Assembly (NCBI RefSeq): GCF_039543205.1
Contig: NZ_BAABJH010000001.1
Span: 372,001-436,000, forward strand
Reading direction: 5' to 3'
DNA from: Flaviramulus_B aquimarinus
GTDB taxonomy: Bacteria; Bacteroidota; Bacteroidia; Flavobacteriales; Flavobacteriaceae
DNA: 64,000 nucleotides
Below, piece after piece: positions 1-8,831 of the stretch (position 1 is the stretch's first letter; the number at the start of each line of letters is the position of its first letter). The notes beneath the pieces were generated by a model. That model was not told the DNA's origin. It did not search any database and saw only the letters and a program-made list of their open reading frames with translations. The position numbers were made by a program, and so were the translations under genes.

Positions 1-354
1 ACGTCTTTTAACAGCAGTCAATACTGTTGATGGTAGATTAATATTTTTATACCGTTCTGCTGTTCTTAATAAATTACTATCTTTATCATACGATGCTAAT
101 ACTTTTCCTTCTGGAATAAAGAAATAAACATCATACAAATCATGCTCATCAGCGTACACATCCAGCTCTTTTACATCAAAATCACTTACTTTTATTTGTA
201 ACTCTTTAACAGGAATAGCAATTTCGCCTGTGTTTGCGCTACTTAAATATTTGTAATTATGAACAATAAAAACCTCAGGAAGTATTTTAGGATCCTGAGC
301 AAAAATTTGGGTAGTTAATCCCAATAAAAATAAACTAAGCATTAATTTTTTCAT
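1..354 (-). CDS. Secreted protein, PepSY/BLIP-like (partial)
   Basis: The gene runs off the left edge of the window, so only the first 118 codons are visible. The product opens with a clear Sec signal peptide (MKKLMLSLFLLGLTTQIFAQ, cleavage probably after the Ala of FAQ). The mature part is soluble and rich in short beta-forming stretches, ending in STVLTAVKRR, which resembles the PepSY-like/BLIP-type periplasmic proteins common in flavobacteria; that family call is tentative. The exact function is unknown. An FNR-like box at 414-425 and a -7 element at 383-390 precede the start, so I infer it belongs to the stress regulon of this region. Confidence 0.6.
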   Translation of the reverse strand, partial: MKKLMLSLFLLGLTTQIFAQDPKILPEVFIVHNYKYLSSANTGEIAIPVKELQIKVSDFDVKELDVYADEHDLYDVYFFIPEGKVLASYDKDSNLLRTAERYKNINLPSTVLTAVKRR

Positions 355-413
355 GATTGAAATGTTTAAGATTAATATAAACTAAAACTATCTACATTAA
401 TTTAACCATACAA

Positions 414-425
414 TGATTACCATCA
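414..425 (-). promoter_or_regulatory. FNR-like box A
   Basis: TGAT-TACC-ATCA palindrome. A -7 element TAGTTTTA (383-390, read on the minus strand) lies 33 bp away centre to centre, and the ATG at 354 is 60 bp from the box. Geometry matches the other boxes of the island. Confidence 0.55.
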
Positions 426-549
426 GTTATGGGAAAATTAGTCGTTTTTTTCTTTTTATAGTTAACACGAATTCTTGACCTTTTTATCCTTGGATAAAAA
501 TTAACTCGAAAAAACAAATAGCTATACTTTCTGTTTATGTATATGAAAC

Positions 550-1014
550 TTAAGTGGTATTTGGTTTTCTTCTCTTTCCAGTTATTTCTTGAATGTTTAT
601 GCGATAAACTATTGGTATAGATTGAGGATTAGTTTTACCAGAAAATTGAGGAATAAACTGAAGTTGCATATTCACTTTTTCTTTGATAAGTTTTTTGATC
701 CCCAATGAAAACTCATGTAATAAATATTTTGCATCCGGACCTTCTAGTTCTTCAAAAGTACCTTGTACTAATACAGATTGCCAATTATTTACAGCTGTTA
801 TCTCAGCTATTTCAAGTGCAACAGATTTATTTAATCGTAAAGCTTTTGTTTTATGACCTTCACCTGTGTAACCTATAACCGTTATTTTATTTTTATTAAA
901 ATAATACGTAATAGGAATTACAAAAGGTGAATTTTTATATACATACGCTAAATGACCTATATAATTGTTGCTAAGTATTTTAAGACATTCGTCTTTATCT
1001 ATATTAGATATCAT
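550..1014 (-). CDS. Pyridoxamine 5'-phosphate oxidase-family (PPOX/Nim-like) flavoprotein
   Basis: A 154-residue protein of the split-barrel FMN-binding fold. The N-terminus (ECLKILSNNYIGHLAYV) followed by IPITYYF and GYTGEGHKTKAL is typical of the small PPOX/NimA-like family, whose members bind FMN or related cofactors and reduce or oxidise unknown substrates in the cytoplasm. Length fits the family. It lies 11 bp downstream of the membrane-anchored gene at 1026-1535 and is probably cotranscribed with it from box B (1591-1602). PPOX-type genes are frequent members of FNR/Dos-like dormancy regulons in other phyla, which suits this context. Substrate and cofactor cannot be read from the sequence. 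Confidence 0.75.
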   Translation of the reverse strand: MISNIDKDECLKILSNNYIGHLAYVYKNSPFVIPITYYFNKNKITVIGYTGEGHKTKALRLNKSVALEIAEITAVNNWQSVLVQGTFEELEGPDAKYLLHEFSLGIKKLIKEKVNMQLQFIPQFSGKTNPQSIPIVYRINIQEITGKRRKPNTT

Positions 1015-1025
1015 GATTTGTAATT

Positions 1026-1535
1026 TTAATGTTTCAGTAAAGGCTTTAACCTTTCAATAATTTTATTGGAATATGATGTAGTGCTTTCCAATTTTGACTC
1101 GCCCGTAATGGCATCAACATCATCCATTTTATAACTTCCCTCCCCTGAGGTTGTTAAAACAATTATCTTTTCTTTATGGTCTCTAGTCCTCTTAATAAAC
1201 TCTTTTACTTCAATTGGTGGTTTCCAATTCTCCCAGGTGTGCATAACTACAACAGCGTTATAATCTTTAGGATTAATTTTTTGCAACATTGAAACATCAA
1301 TTATTTTAATAAATATTGAGTCTGATCTATATTTTTCTAAAATATCATTAGTTATCTTATCCTTGAATTCACTGCCCTGTGTAGCTATTATAAGTTTCGT
1401 GCTTAAACTAGGTGCATTTAAATCATAGCCTTGTACTTTATTCATAGAATATTCATGTTTGTACCATAATGCAAGAAAAAAAAGTAAAACACCAATTATT
1501 AATATTATAGCTGTTATTTTCTTTTTTAGAGACAT
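1026..1535 (-). CDS. Membrane-anchored flavodoxin-like hypothetical protein
   Basis: About 169 residues: a basic N-terminus, one hydrophobic helix (ITAIILIIGVLLFFLALWY), then an exported or cytosol-facing alpha/beta domain beginning TKLIIATQGSEFK and containing YNAVVVMHTWENW and KIIVLTTSGEGSY. The alternating strands and glycine-containing turns look like a flavodoxin-like fold, but the classical FMN phosphate loop is not obvious, so cofactor binding is uncertain. I chose the ATG at 1535 because the upstream in-frame ATG at 1547 would lie only about 9 bases from the predicted transcription start; both are possible. It heads a two-gene unit with the PPOX gene and carries FNR-like box B upstream. 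Confidence 0.55.
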   Translation of the reverse strand: MSLKKKITAIILIIGVLLFFLALWYKHEYSMNKVQGYDLNAPSLSTKLIIATQGSEFKDKITNDILEKYRSDSIFIKIIDVSMLQKINPKDYNAVVVMHTWENWKPPIEVKEFIKRTRDHKEKIIVLTTSGEGSYKMDDVDAITGESKLESTTSYSNKIIERLKPLLKH

Positions 1536-1590
1536 GATTAAACACATTTAATTGTGTTTTCAATGTATTTTATTATTAGCTAAGTTTAAA

Positions 1591-1602
1591 TGATATTGGT
1601 CA
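1591..1602 (-). promoter_or_regulatory. FNR-like box B
   Basis: TGAT-ATTG-GTCA, one half-site degenerate. A -7 element TACATTGA (1560-1567, minus strand) is 33 bp away centre to centre. It sits 44 bp upstream of the in-frame ATG at 1547. Confidence 0.45.
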
Positions 1603-1613
1603 GTAATAGCATA

Positions 1614-2840
1614 TTAATTTTTATTTTTATATTGTAATTCTATATATGTTATCTCTGGTCGCATCCCAATTCTTGCTGGAAAACCTAACCATCCCAATCC
1701 TCTATTAACGTATAGATACTGCTGATTATGCTTGTATAAACCAGCCCAATGTTTAAACTTATATTGTATAGGGCTCCATTTTAAATTTTTATATTGAAAT
1801 GCCATTTGCATACCATGTGTATGTCCAGAAAGTGTTAAAGCTATATTGGTTTTATCAATTACTTCTTCTGTCCAATGTGTTGGGTCATGTGAGAGCAAAA
1901 TTTTAAATGAAATATCTTCTACATTTTCTATGGCTTTTTTTAGATTTCCATATTGTTTAAAACGCTGTTTGCTCCAATTTTCAACACCAATAATAGCAAT
2001 TTTATCATTTTTTTTTGCAATACGTTTAGATGTATTAAGTAGCAATTGAAAACCAATTTCTTTATAAAAAGTCTTTATTTTTTCAAAATTTTCTTGTTTT
2101 TCTTTAGGAGAATTCCATTTGCTATAATCGCCATAATCATGATTTCCTAAAACAGCAAACTTCCCTTCCTTAGCTTTTAATTTGTTGAATACGTTTTCCC
2201 AACCTCGTAGTTCCCAAGCGTAATTGTTTACCAAATCTCCTGTAATTACAATATAGTCAGGCTTTAGAAGATTAATTTTCTCTATTGCTTTCTCGACTAT
2301 AGCATAGCGAAAATTAAAGCTTCCTAGATGAAGATCTGAAAGTTGTACAATTTTTAAACTATTAAATGCATAAGGTAAATTATAAAACTTAATACTATGA
2401 TGATGTATTTTAAATCTGTGAGCAGCAATGAAAACACCATATAAAATAATAAAAAAAGGGAAGAACCCTGAAAGTAAGCCAACAACAGGAACCATAATGA
2501 GAGATTGTGTTTCAGAGAATAAATAATTTGAGAAATAGCAAACAGAAATTATAATTACAAAAATAAGCTTAGGAATAAATGATAATATGGCAAGTCCATA
2601 AAACCTTGAAATAAGCAAATATTTTCTTGATGGAAGGATATCATCTAAAGTGATTTTTAATATTAAAATGGATACTATTAGACCAAATGTAAATACCCAG
2701 AACAGTGTATGAATAATAATTATTAAAACTGAAAAATCAAGCAGTGATGTAATGGACTTCAACCAATAAAATGCTAGAAAATCTACAAGAAGGATGGCTA
2801 CACAAAGCAAAACGATTGAAAATAATGAAAACGGTCTCAT
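1614..2840 (-). CDS. Membrane-anchored metallophosphoesterase
   Basis: A 408-residue protein with four hydrophobic helices in the first ~145 residues and a calcineurin-like phosphoesterase domain behind them. The metal-binding motifs appear in order: LSDLHLG, GDLVNN, LGNHDYGD, LLSHDP and LSGHTHG. This is the YkuE/YaeI type of membrane-associated phosphoesterase, some of which act on lipid-linked phosphates such as UDP-diacylglucosamine; the substrate here is not known. The start codon overlaps the stop of the CDP-alcohol phosphatidyltransferase gene by four bases (ATGA), so translation is probably coupled. It is the last gene of the dnaJ operon, which suggests a role in membrane-lipid turnover under stress. 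Confidence 0.85.
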   Translation of the reverse strand: MRPFSLFSIVLLCVAILLVDFLAFYWLKSITSLLDFSVLIIIIHTLFWVFTFGLIVSILILKITLDDILPSRKYLLISRFYGLAILSFIPKLIFVIIISVCYFSNYLFSETQSLIMVPVVGLLSGFFPFFIILYGVFIAAHRFKIHHHSIKFYNLPYAFNSLKIVQLSDLHLGSFNFRYAIVEKAIEKINLLKPDYIVITGDLVNNYAWELRGWENVFNKLKAKEGKFAVLGNHDYGDYSKWNSPKEKQENFEKIKTFYKEIGFQLLLNTSKRIAKKNDKIAIIGVENWSKQRFKQYGNLKKAIENVEDISFKILLSHDPTHWTEEVIDKTNIALTLSGHTHGMQMAFQYKNLKWSPIQYKFKHWAGLYKHNQQYLYVNRGLGWLGFPARIGMRPEITYIELQYKNKN

Positions 2841-3427
2841 CCTTTCTTTTTTAGTCGCCTTTTGTCTCTATACACGAAAAAAATACTCTTTACATCAGAA
2901 ACCCAATTATCGTATAGAAAAATAAGTATTATTTCTTCTACAGTTTCTAATATGCCAACTGTAATCATTATGTAAAAAAGAACCTGTTCTGGATTAAAGA
3001 AAAGTGACCAAAGAATAAATGCACTTTGCACAACAGCAGAAAATTTAGCTAAATAAGTATGAAACGCAGTAGTCTTTCCATATTTTAAGTATGCAATTAT
3101 CATTTGGACGAGGTATGGCATAAAGGCAATGACAATAATTATAAGATGTTTTAGTATAAATGTTTTTTCAAAATAAAATAGCCCAACTAATCCGATGGCA
3201 AATGTAATTTGATCGCCTATAGAATCAAGTTGGGAACCTCTTGGGCTTGTAATCTTTAGTTTTCTTGCTAAAAAACCATCAATAGCATCTGTAGAGTAAC
3301 TAATAAGTAAAAACCACGAAAAAACCAGTCGTTGGTCTAAACAGATTAAGGCAATTAACATTGGGGCAGCTAATATGCGATAAAATGAAAACCAATCAGC
3401 AATATTGAAGTTTTTAAATGTAAGCAT
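2837..3427 (-). CDS. CDP-alcohol phosphatidyltransferase family protein
   Basis: A 196-residue integral membrane enzyme. The family signature D-x2-DG-x2-AR-x8-G-x3-D-x3-D is complete in the stretch from DAIDGFLARKL to GSQLDSIGDQ (about residues 47-73), with aspartates that bind Mg2+ and the CDP-alcohol. Such enzymes transfer a phosphatidyl group to an alcohol such as glycerol-3-phosphate (PgsA) or inositol; the acceptor is not readable here. About five further hydrophobic helices follow. The gene lies between the cbpM-like gene (15 bp upstream) and the phosphoesterase (4-bp overlap). A second lipid-head-group enzyme in a chaperone operon is unusual and points to envelope remodelling. Confidence 0.85.
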   Translation of the reverse strand: MLTFKNFNIADWFSFYRILAAPMLIALICLDQRLVFSWFLLISYSTDAIDGFLARKLKITSPRGSQLDSIGDQITFAIGLVGLFYFEKTFILKHLIIIVIAFMPYLVQMIIAYLKYGKTTAFHTYLAKFSAVVQSAFILWSLFFNPEQVLFYIMITVGILETVEEIILIFLYDNWVSDVKSIFFVYRDKRRLKKKG

Positions 3428-3442
3428 CCTTAAATTACTTTT

Positions 3443-3733
3443 TTACTCATAACGATTTAATTTATTTTGCAGAAAAATAATTTCTTGCTGTAGATATTCT
3501 ACTTGTTGCAATAAATTATTAATAGCATCTACACCTTCGAAATTTATATTTAAGTCATAATGCAAGCGTATTAATTTTTCGATTTTTTTTATTTGAGTTA
3601 TATGCACAAAGTAATTATCTTTTTCTACTAAAACTTCTATGAGCTGATATTCTTGTAGATTGATTATAAAGGAACTGGGTACGTTATAACGTTTACAAAT
3701 TACTTTTACAGGTATTAAATCTTGTGCTTCCAT
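3443..3733 (-). CDS. CbpM-like chaperone modulator (MerR-type HTH)
   Basis: A 96-residue protein that starts 2 bp after the dnaJ-family gene ends. The N-terminal half (DLIPVKVICKRYNVPSSFI) looks like the MerR-like helix-turn-helix of CbpM, followed by a charged helix (ITQIKKIEKLIRLHYDLNINFEGVDAINNLL) and a C-terminal coiled coil. In gamma-proteobacteria CbpM binds the J domain of CbpA and inhibits it. Position, size and layout here match that pairing, so I infer the same role. Sequence similarity to the proteobacterial protein is weak by eye. Confidence 0.75.
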   Translation of the reverse strand: MEAQDLIPVKVICKRYNVPSSFIINLQEYQLIEVLVEKDNYFVHITQIKKIEKLIRLHYDLNINFEGVDAINNLLQQVEYLQQEIIFLQNKLNRYE

Positions 3734-3735
3734 TA

Positions 3736-4620
3736 TTAACGCAGTTTTTGTAATTCTTTAATCATTGTTTTCTCTTTGTTAGATAGCTTGGTTGGAATTT
3801 TTACTTGATATGTGATATACAAGTCTCCAAATTGCCCTTCTTTTTTATACTTAGGAAATCCTTTGTCTTTAAGTTTAACCTTAGTTCCATTTTGAGTTTC
3901 TGGTTTTACATTAAGTTTAACCTTTCCGTTAAACGTATCTACCATAAGTTCTCCGCCTAAAAGCGCTGTATATAAATCTAAATCTACAGTTGCATGAAGA
4001 TTATCTTTGTCTCTTTTAAATTTTGAATGGTTTACAATTGAAAATTGAATATATAAATCGCCATTAGGGCCTCCGTTAAGTCCTTTTCCCCCATGACCTT
4101 TAATTTTTATAATTTGCCCATTTTCAATACCAGCTGGAATGGTAATACGAATGTTCTTATTATTTACGGTAAGTTTACGTTTATGCGTGGTATAAACCTC
4201 TTTTAAGTCAAGCTGTAATTCTGCATTAAAATCTTGTCCTCTAAATTTCACTTGTCTACCACTTCCTCTTGTTGATGCACCACCAAACATATTACTAAAA
4301 AAATCTGAAAACTCCTGTTCTGAGTAGCTTCCAAACGGTTCACTTGTAGTTTGTTGATAACCTTTCTGTTGTTTCGCTTTTTCAAACTCTTCTGCATGTT
4401 GCCAATGTTCGCCATACGCATCATATTTTTTTCGATTTTCAGGATTGCTTAATACTTCATTAGCTTCATTTATTTCCTTGAATTTCTTTTCGGCAACTTT
4501 GTCATTTGGATTTAAATCTGGATGGTATTTACGGGCCAATTTCCTGTAAGCCTTTTTTATTTCGGCTTCGCTTACAGTTTTTGAAACACCTAATATTTTA
4601 TAATAATCTATAAATGCCAT
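3736..4620 (-). CDS. cbpA: DnaJ/CbpA-type J-domain co-chaperone
   Basis: A 294-residue class-II DnaJ. Residues 1-70 form the J domain, with YYKILGVSKTVSEAEIKKAY and the essential HPD in ARKYHPDLNPND. A Gly/Phe-containing linker (FSDFFSNMFGG) follows, then two C-terminal peptide-binding beta domains (from FNAELQLDLKEV to the end). There is no zinc-finger cysteine cluster, which separates it from DnaJ proper and matches CbpA. It stimulates DnaK ATPase and presents clients. It is the first gene of a four-gene unit under FNR-like box C. Confidence 0.9.
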   Translation of the reverse strand: MAFIDYYKILGVSKTVSEAEIKKAYRKLARKYHPDLNPNDKVAEKKFKEINEANEVLSNPENRKKYDAYGEHWQHAEEFEKAKQQKGYQQTTSEPFGSYSEQEFSDFFSNMFGGASTRGSGRQVKFRGQDFNAELQLDLKEVYTTHKRKLTVNNKNIRITIPAGIENGQIIKIKGHGGKGLNGGPNGDLYIQFSIVNHSKFKRDKDNLHATVDLDLYTALLGGELMVDTFNGKVKLNVKPETQNGTKVKLKDKGFPKYKKEGQFGDLYITYQVKIPTKLSNKEKTMIKELQKLR

Positions 4621-4668
4621 TTAGCCCATTTTAAATCACAATTTAATATCATGAAAGACTATACGAAA

Positions 4669-4680
4669 TGATATAAATCA
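4669..4680 (-). promoter_or_regulatory. FNR-like box C
   Basis: TGAT-ATAA-ATCA within an 18-bp perfect inverted repeat (AAATGAT at 4666-4672, ATCATTT at 4677-4683). The -7 element TAAATTGT (4638-4645, minus strand) is 33 bp away centre to centre; the dnaJ-family ATG is 49 bp from the box. Confidence 0.7.
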
Positions 4681-4711
4681 TTTAAGCTTATGATTACCCA
4701 AGCGTATGTGT

Positions 4712-5386
4712 TTATGTAATAATCTCACCATCTGCCATTTGTATAATGCGGTCTGTTTTATTGGCAAAGTCTTTATCATGAGTTACAACTAGAAGGGATA
4801 AACCTTTTTCATAACTCAACTGCTTAAAGATATTAAAAACATTTTCCGAGTTGTAGCTATCTAAGTTGCCTGTAGGCTCATCTCCCATTATAATATCAGG
4901 GTTATTAATTAATGCTCTGGCAATAGCAATACGTTGTTTTTCACCACCAGAAACCTGAGAAGCTCGTTTTTTTACTAAATGTTCAATGTTTAACATCTTT
5001 AATTTTTCAATGGCATCATGTTCTATTTCTTGAACTGTTTTTTCAGCAAGTTTTTTGGCTGGAAGCATCACGTTTTCTAAAACTGAAAATTCGGATAGCA
5101 AATAATGAAACTGAAACACAAAGCCAATATGTTTATTTCTAATATAAGAAAGATGGTCTCTGTTTTGTCTAGATATAAGTTTATCATTTAAAAAAAGTTG
5201 ACCTTCGTAATCCGTATCCATTGTTGAAAGGATGTAGAGTAAGGTGGATTTTCCGCAGCCAGATTTTCCCATAATGGAAGCAAATTCACCCTTCTTAATT
5301 TGAAAACTAATATCCCTTAAAACATGAAATAGCACTGGCTTTTTAAAGTATTTGTTAATATGTTTTGCTTCTAATACAACACTCAT
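4712..5386 (-). CDS. ABC transporter ATP-binding protein (LolD/MacB type)
   Basis: A 224-residue nucleotide-binding subunit. Walker A is GKSGCGKST, the signature is VSGGEKQRIAIA, Walker B is IIMGDEPTGNLDS and the H-loop is VVTHD. The DEPTGNLDS form is characteristic of the LolD/FtsE/MacB group, which power mechanotransmission by FtsX-type permeases rather than ordinary transport. The start lies 1 bp after the permease stop, so it is the last gene of the WG-protein / protease / adaptor / permease unit. The substrate is unknown; candidates are a lipoprotein, peptide or small molecule moved across the envelope. Confidence 0.9.
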   Translation of the reverse strand: MSVVLEAKHINKYFKKPVLFHVLRDISFQIKKGEFASIMGKSGCGKSTLLYILSTMDTDYEGQLFLNDKLISRQNRDHLSYIRNKHIGFVFQFHYLLSEFSVLENVMLPAKKLAEKTVQEIEHDAIEKLKMLNIEHLVKKRASQVSGGEKQRIAIARALINNPDIIMGDEPTGNLDSYNSENVFNIFKQLSYEKGLSLLVVTHDKDFANKTDRIIQMADGEIIT

Positions 5387-5387
5387 G

Positions 5388-6650
5388 TTATTGTCCTCTT
5401 ATAATTCTTACTGGATCTATTTTTTTTGCTTTTTTTGATGGTAGATATCCTGCTAAAAAAGTTGAAAACATTGCAAAAGAAAACCCTATGATAAAAAACA
5501 ATGGATTTATATTTACAGGATACGTTTCTACGGTTGGTAATGCTTCCGTTTGAAATGGAATAGTATTAATTAGGTTTGCTAAACCTAAGCCAATGAGTAA
5601 ACCTAAAACACCGCCAACAAATCCAATAATCATAGCTTGACTCATAAAAATAAGTTGCACATCTTTACCTGAAAATCCAGTAGCTTTTAAAATGGCAATA
5701 TCATTCATTTTTTCATAAATAAGCATATTTAAGATATTGTATATACCAAAGCCTGCAACTATAAGCAAGGTTATTGAAACCGCGTAAGTAATAAGGTTAC
5801 GAATGGTGGTGCCCGTTTCAAATTGTGCATTAGCTGTTTTAATATCAATAGCGGTTAAATTGAATTGTTGCTCAATTTTTTTTGATAGCGGTATGGCCTG
5901 ATCTATGTCATGTAATTTCACATTGATATCTGTAATATAATTTTCAGCTTCTCCTAAAATGCGTTGTATTGTTTTAAGATTTGCAAAACTATGAATAGCA
6001 TCAATATCCGCAATACCACTTTGGTACAACCCGACAATTTTAAGCGGAAACACATCGCCATTGATAGTACTTATTTGTACACGATCTCCTATGTCTAAGG
6101 ACATTTTTTTTGCAACCCCAGCACCTAGTAAAATACCATTATCGGTATTATACAATGCTTCTGGAGAACCTTTCACAATATAATTTTGAAGATTAAATAA
6201 TCTGGCTTCGTCCAGAACATGTATTCCTGTTAAGTTACCACCAATTTCTATGGAGCCTGCTATATAAAATATTTGTGTTTTTATCTGTGGAATTGCGCCT
6301 TTTACATTACTATTTTCATTTAGATAATCTATAATTGGTAAGGCATTATGTATTTTCTTTTGGCTTAGCTTAGGTTTAATAGAATGCACCACATTAAAAC
6401 TATGTTTTAAATCATCATAAAGGGCTATAGGTTGGTTTTTGGATGGTTCAATTTCATTATAAATATGAATATGAGGTGTTTGGTTAAGAATTAAATCGTC
6501 AAGCATACTATTTAAGCCCGTCATAAAACAAACCAATGTAATATAGGCACCAATACCAAAAGTAACCCCAAGTGCTGCTGTAGCCGTTTGCTTAATTTTT
6601 GTTAGCAAATGTGTTTTGGCAATATGTAGTATGACGCTCCAGTTTACCAT
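5388..6650 (-). CDS. ABC transporter permease, FtsX/MacB/LolCE type
   Basis: About 420 residues. One N-terminal membrane helix (ATAALGVTFGIGAYITLVCF) is followed by a ~220-residue periplasmic MacB-PCD-like domain, then three C-terminal helices with the FtsX core (NLITYAVSITLLIVAGFGIYN, then GFSGKDVQLIFMSQAMIIG). I chose the ATG at 6650, which overlaps the stop of the adaptor gene by one base; a GTG one codon upstream is the alternative. Together with the ATPase and the HlyD-like lipoprotein it forms a MacAB-like efflux complex. No dedicated outer-membrane factor is adjacent. Confidence 0.85.
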   Translation of the reverse strand: MVNWSVILHIAKTHLLTKIKQTATAALGVTFGIGAYITLVCFMTGLNSMLDDLILNQTPHIHIYNEIEPSKNQPIALYDDLKHSFNVVHSIKPKLSQKKIHNALPIIDYLNENSNVKGAIPQIKTQIFYIAGSIEIGGNLTGIHVLDEARLFNLQNYIVKGSPEALYNTDNGILLGAGVAKKMSLDIGDRVQISTINGDVFPLKIVGLYQSGIADIDAIHSFANLKTIQRILGEAENYITDINVKLHDIDQAIPLSKKIEQQFNLTAIDIKTANAQFETGTTIRNLITYAVSITLLIVAGFGIYNILNMLIYEKMNDIAILKATGFSGKDVQLIFMSQAMIIGFVGGVLGLLIGLGLANLINTIPFQTEALPTVETYPVNINPLFFIIGFSFAMFSTFLAGYLPSKKAKKIDPVRIIRGQ

Positions 6651-7732
6651 CACTCAGGTTTATAGAGATATGTATCTTTTGTAATTCCGGATAGTACTTG
6701 TATATACTCTAGGTTTTGTAATCCAGTCGTTATAGTAACCAACCCATCTTCTGTTTTTACCATTGTATCATTAATTAGGTACGTTTTAGGAATGGTAAGC
6801 ACATTTTCCTTTTTATCAATTATGATATTAGCCTCACCTGAAAGCCCAGGATACAATACTTTTGGTGCTTCATTAAAAATAGCTTCTACCTTAAACGTTT
6901 GATTGCGTTCATCCTTTTTAGGATAGATTTTTGACACTTTTCCCATAAAAACATCACTATTATAAGCATCTAATTGAATGATGACTTCTTGATGTTCTGA
7001 AATACGCACTATATCAACCTCATCAACCAGCATTTCTATAACAAAGTGTGTGGCGCTCCCAATAGAAGCTAAAGGTTCTTGGGTATTTACAATTTCTCCA
7101 GGTTCTTTATACAAAGCATATACTTTGCCATTAATCTTGCTTTTTACTACAAAATCTTTGGTATTAATTAATGCTCTTTGGTAATTGTTTAGGGCTTGTT
7201 TAGCGTTTGTTTCAAGCTCATTTTTTGTACTGCTATATTTGCTTTGTAAAAGCCTTAAATTGCTCGAGGAAAGTTTATAATTTAATTTTTGGGTATCATA
7301 CTGCATTTTAGACCCTATTTTCTGTTCCCAAAGGTTTTTCTGCCTAAAATAGTTTATAGAATCGTTTTTATATTTTAAAGAAGCTGCTTCAATTTCATTT
7401 CTAATGCCTTCTAATATTGTGGCGTTTCCATTGAAATTTTCTTGAGCTAGATGCAATGCTAATTTTGCATTTTCAGCATTTATTTTAGGTGTGCTATTTA
7501 TTATTTGTAAGATTGCTTTTGCTTTGGATATCGTATCACCTTCTTCAACTAAATTTCTTTCTAAAATACCTGAAACTATAGCATAAGATTGATAAAGGCT
7601 GTCGGGTTGAATCGTCACTGAAGAATAAACAGATTCGGTTAAACTTCTTTCTATAGGAAGAATTTTCCCCTTGTGATCTGAACAAGAAAACAACACTATT
7701 AAAAAAAGGATTGTAGTAGTATATAATTTCAT
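6650..7732 (-). CDS. HlyD/MacA-family periplasmic adaptor lipoprotein
   Basis: A 360-residue lipoprotein: signal peptide with lipobox LFSC, so Cys16 or so is lipidated. Domains are a split biotinyl-lipoyl motif (GILERNLVEEGDTISK and SKINGKVYALYKEPGEIV), a long alpha-helical hairpin between them (about residues 85-185) and a beta-barrel/membrane-proximal region at the C-terminus. Such adaptors link an inner-membrane MacB-type permease to an outer-membrane channel. Tight spacing with both neighbours (2 bp upstream, 1-bp overlap downstream) supports a single transcript with the site-2 protease gene. Confidence 0.87.
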   Translation of the reverse strand: MKLYTTTILFLIVLFSCSDHKGKILPIERSLTESVYSSVTIQPDSLYQSYAIVSGILERNLVEEGDTISKAKAILQIINSTPKINAENAKLALHLAQENFNGNATILEGIRNEIEAASLKYKNDSINYFRQKNLWEQKIGSKMQYDTQKLNYKLSSSNLRLLQSKYSSTKNELETNAKQALNNYQRALINTKDFVVKSKINGKVYALYKEPGEIVNTQEPLASIGSATHFVIEMLVDEVDIVRISEHQEVIIQLDAYNSDVFMGKVSKIYPKKDERNQTFKVEAIFNEAPKVLYPGLSGEANIIIDKKENVLTIPKTYLINDTMVKTEDGLVTITTGLQNLEYIQVLSGITKDTYLYKPE

Positions 7733-7734
7733 GA

Positions 7735-8820
7735 TCAGTAAGCTAATTTTTCTTGTAATAGGAGGTATTCATTTAAATTGATACTATCAATAACTCCCAC
7801 TAGTTTTTCATTTTTTAAAACAGGAAAAAACGCGTGTTTTTCGCTGTGTGTTAATCGATATACTTTATCAAGACTATCTTCACTACAAACTGACTTAAAA
7901 GTGGTGTCCATGATGTTTTCGACCAATATATTTTTATTGGAATTATCTATAATATCCTGATGATGTAATACGCCTTTAATTTTGCCATTTTCCATAACAA
8001 CAAAACTATTTTCTGTACTGGATATTAATTTATTAACTACAATATCCAGAGAATCCTTAGGGTTAAATGTTGTAATATTTAAAAGCATTGCTTCTTCTAC
8101 ACTATGTCCTTTAAGTATGGACAAATGCTGTACCATTTGGTTTTCGGCATAGGCTCCCAAAAAAACAATAAGCGCAATTAAAATCAAAAACGGATTATAC
8201 AAAAGCCCTACTAATAAAAATAAAACTGCAATAGTCTGACCTATATTAGCTGCTATTTGGGTTGCTTTTACCCTACTCATTTTCATTGCTAATAAAGCTC
8301 TTAAAATACGGCCACCATCCATTGGGAATGCTGGAATAATATTAAAAATAACTAAGCCCACATTAACTACAAACAAAAAGAATAGGAAATTTTGTAGAGA
8401 AAAACTCATTAACATCTCAAAACTCTCGGTGAAATTTAGGTGCATAAATTCTTCTACTGGCACCAAGTAATATAAAAATAGTGCAATGATAAGATTAACC
8501 AAAGGCCCTGCTAAGGTTACTAAAAGTTCTTGCTTTGGCGATTCTGGAATACGCTCTAAACTAGCCACACCACCAATTGGTAATAAGGTTATCTTTTTAG
8601 TATCTATTCCAAAACGTTTGGCTGTTAAAGCATGCCCTAACTCGTGCAAAACCACACAGAAAAAAACGGCTAAAATCAATGCTACGTTAAATAGTGTACT
8701 TTCTGTAGTTCCTCCTCGCTTAAGCTCACTAAATACTACCCATGCAATTAAAAAAAAGAACGTCCAATGCATCTTAATTTTAATTCCAGATATACTTCCC
8801 AAATTTAGATTCGCTTTCAT
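7735..8820 (-). CDS. Site-2 protease family (M50) with CBS domains
   Basis: A 361-residue intramembrane metalloprotease. The zinc motif HELGHA lies in a membrane helix at about residue 60, and the second motif NIIPAFPMDGGRILRA supplies the third zinc ligand (Asp). About six hydrophobic segments make up residues 1-220. Two CBS motifs follow (about residues 230-350), suggesting control by adenine nucleotides, as in SpoIVFB-like enzymes. Substrates of this group are membrane anti-sigma factors or signal-peptide remnants; none is visible next door. It sits 11 bp after the WG-repeat gene and 2 bp before the adaptor. Confidence 0.9.
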   Translation of the reverse strand: MKANLNLGSISGIKIKMHWTFFFLIAWVVFSELKRGGTTESTLFNVALILAVFFCVVLHELGHALTAKRFGIDTKKITLLPIGGVASLERIPESPKQELLVTLAGPLVNLIIALFLYYLVPVEEFMHLNFTESFEMLMSFSLQNFLFFLFVVNVGLVIFNIIPAFPMDGGRILRALLAMKMSRVKATQIAANIGQTIAVLFLLVGLLYNPFLILIALIVFLGAYAENQMVQHLSILKGHSVEEAMLLNITTFNPKDSLDIVVNKLISSTENSFVVMENGKIKGVLHHQDIIDNSNKNILVENIMDTTFKSVCSEDSLDKVYRLTHSEKHAFFPVLKNEKLVGVIDSINLNEYLLLQEKLAY

Positions 8821-8831
8821 ATGAAATGGTT

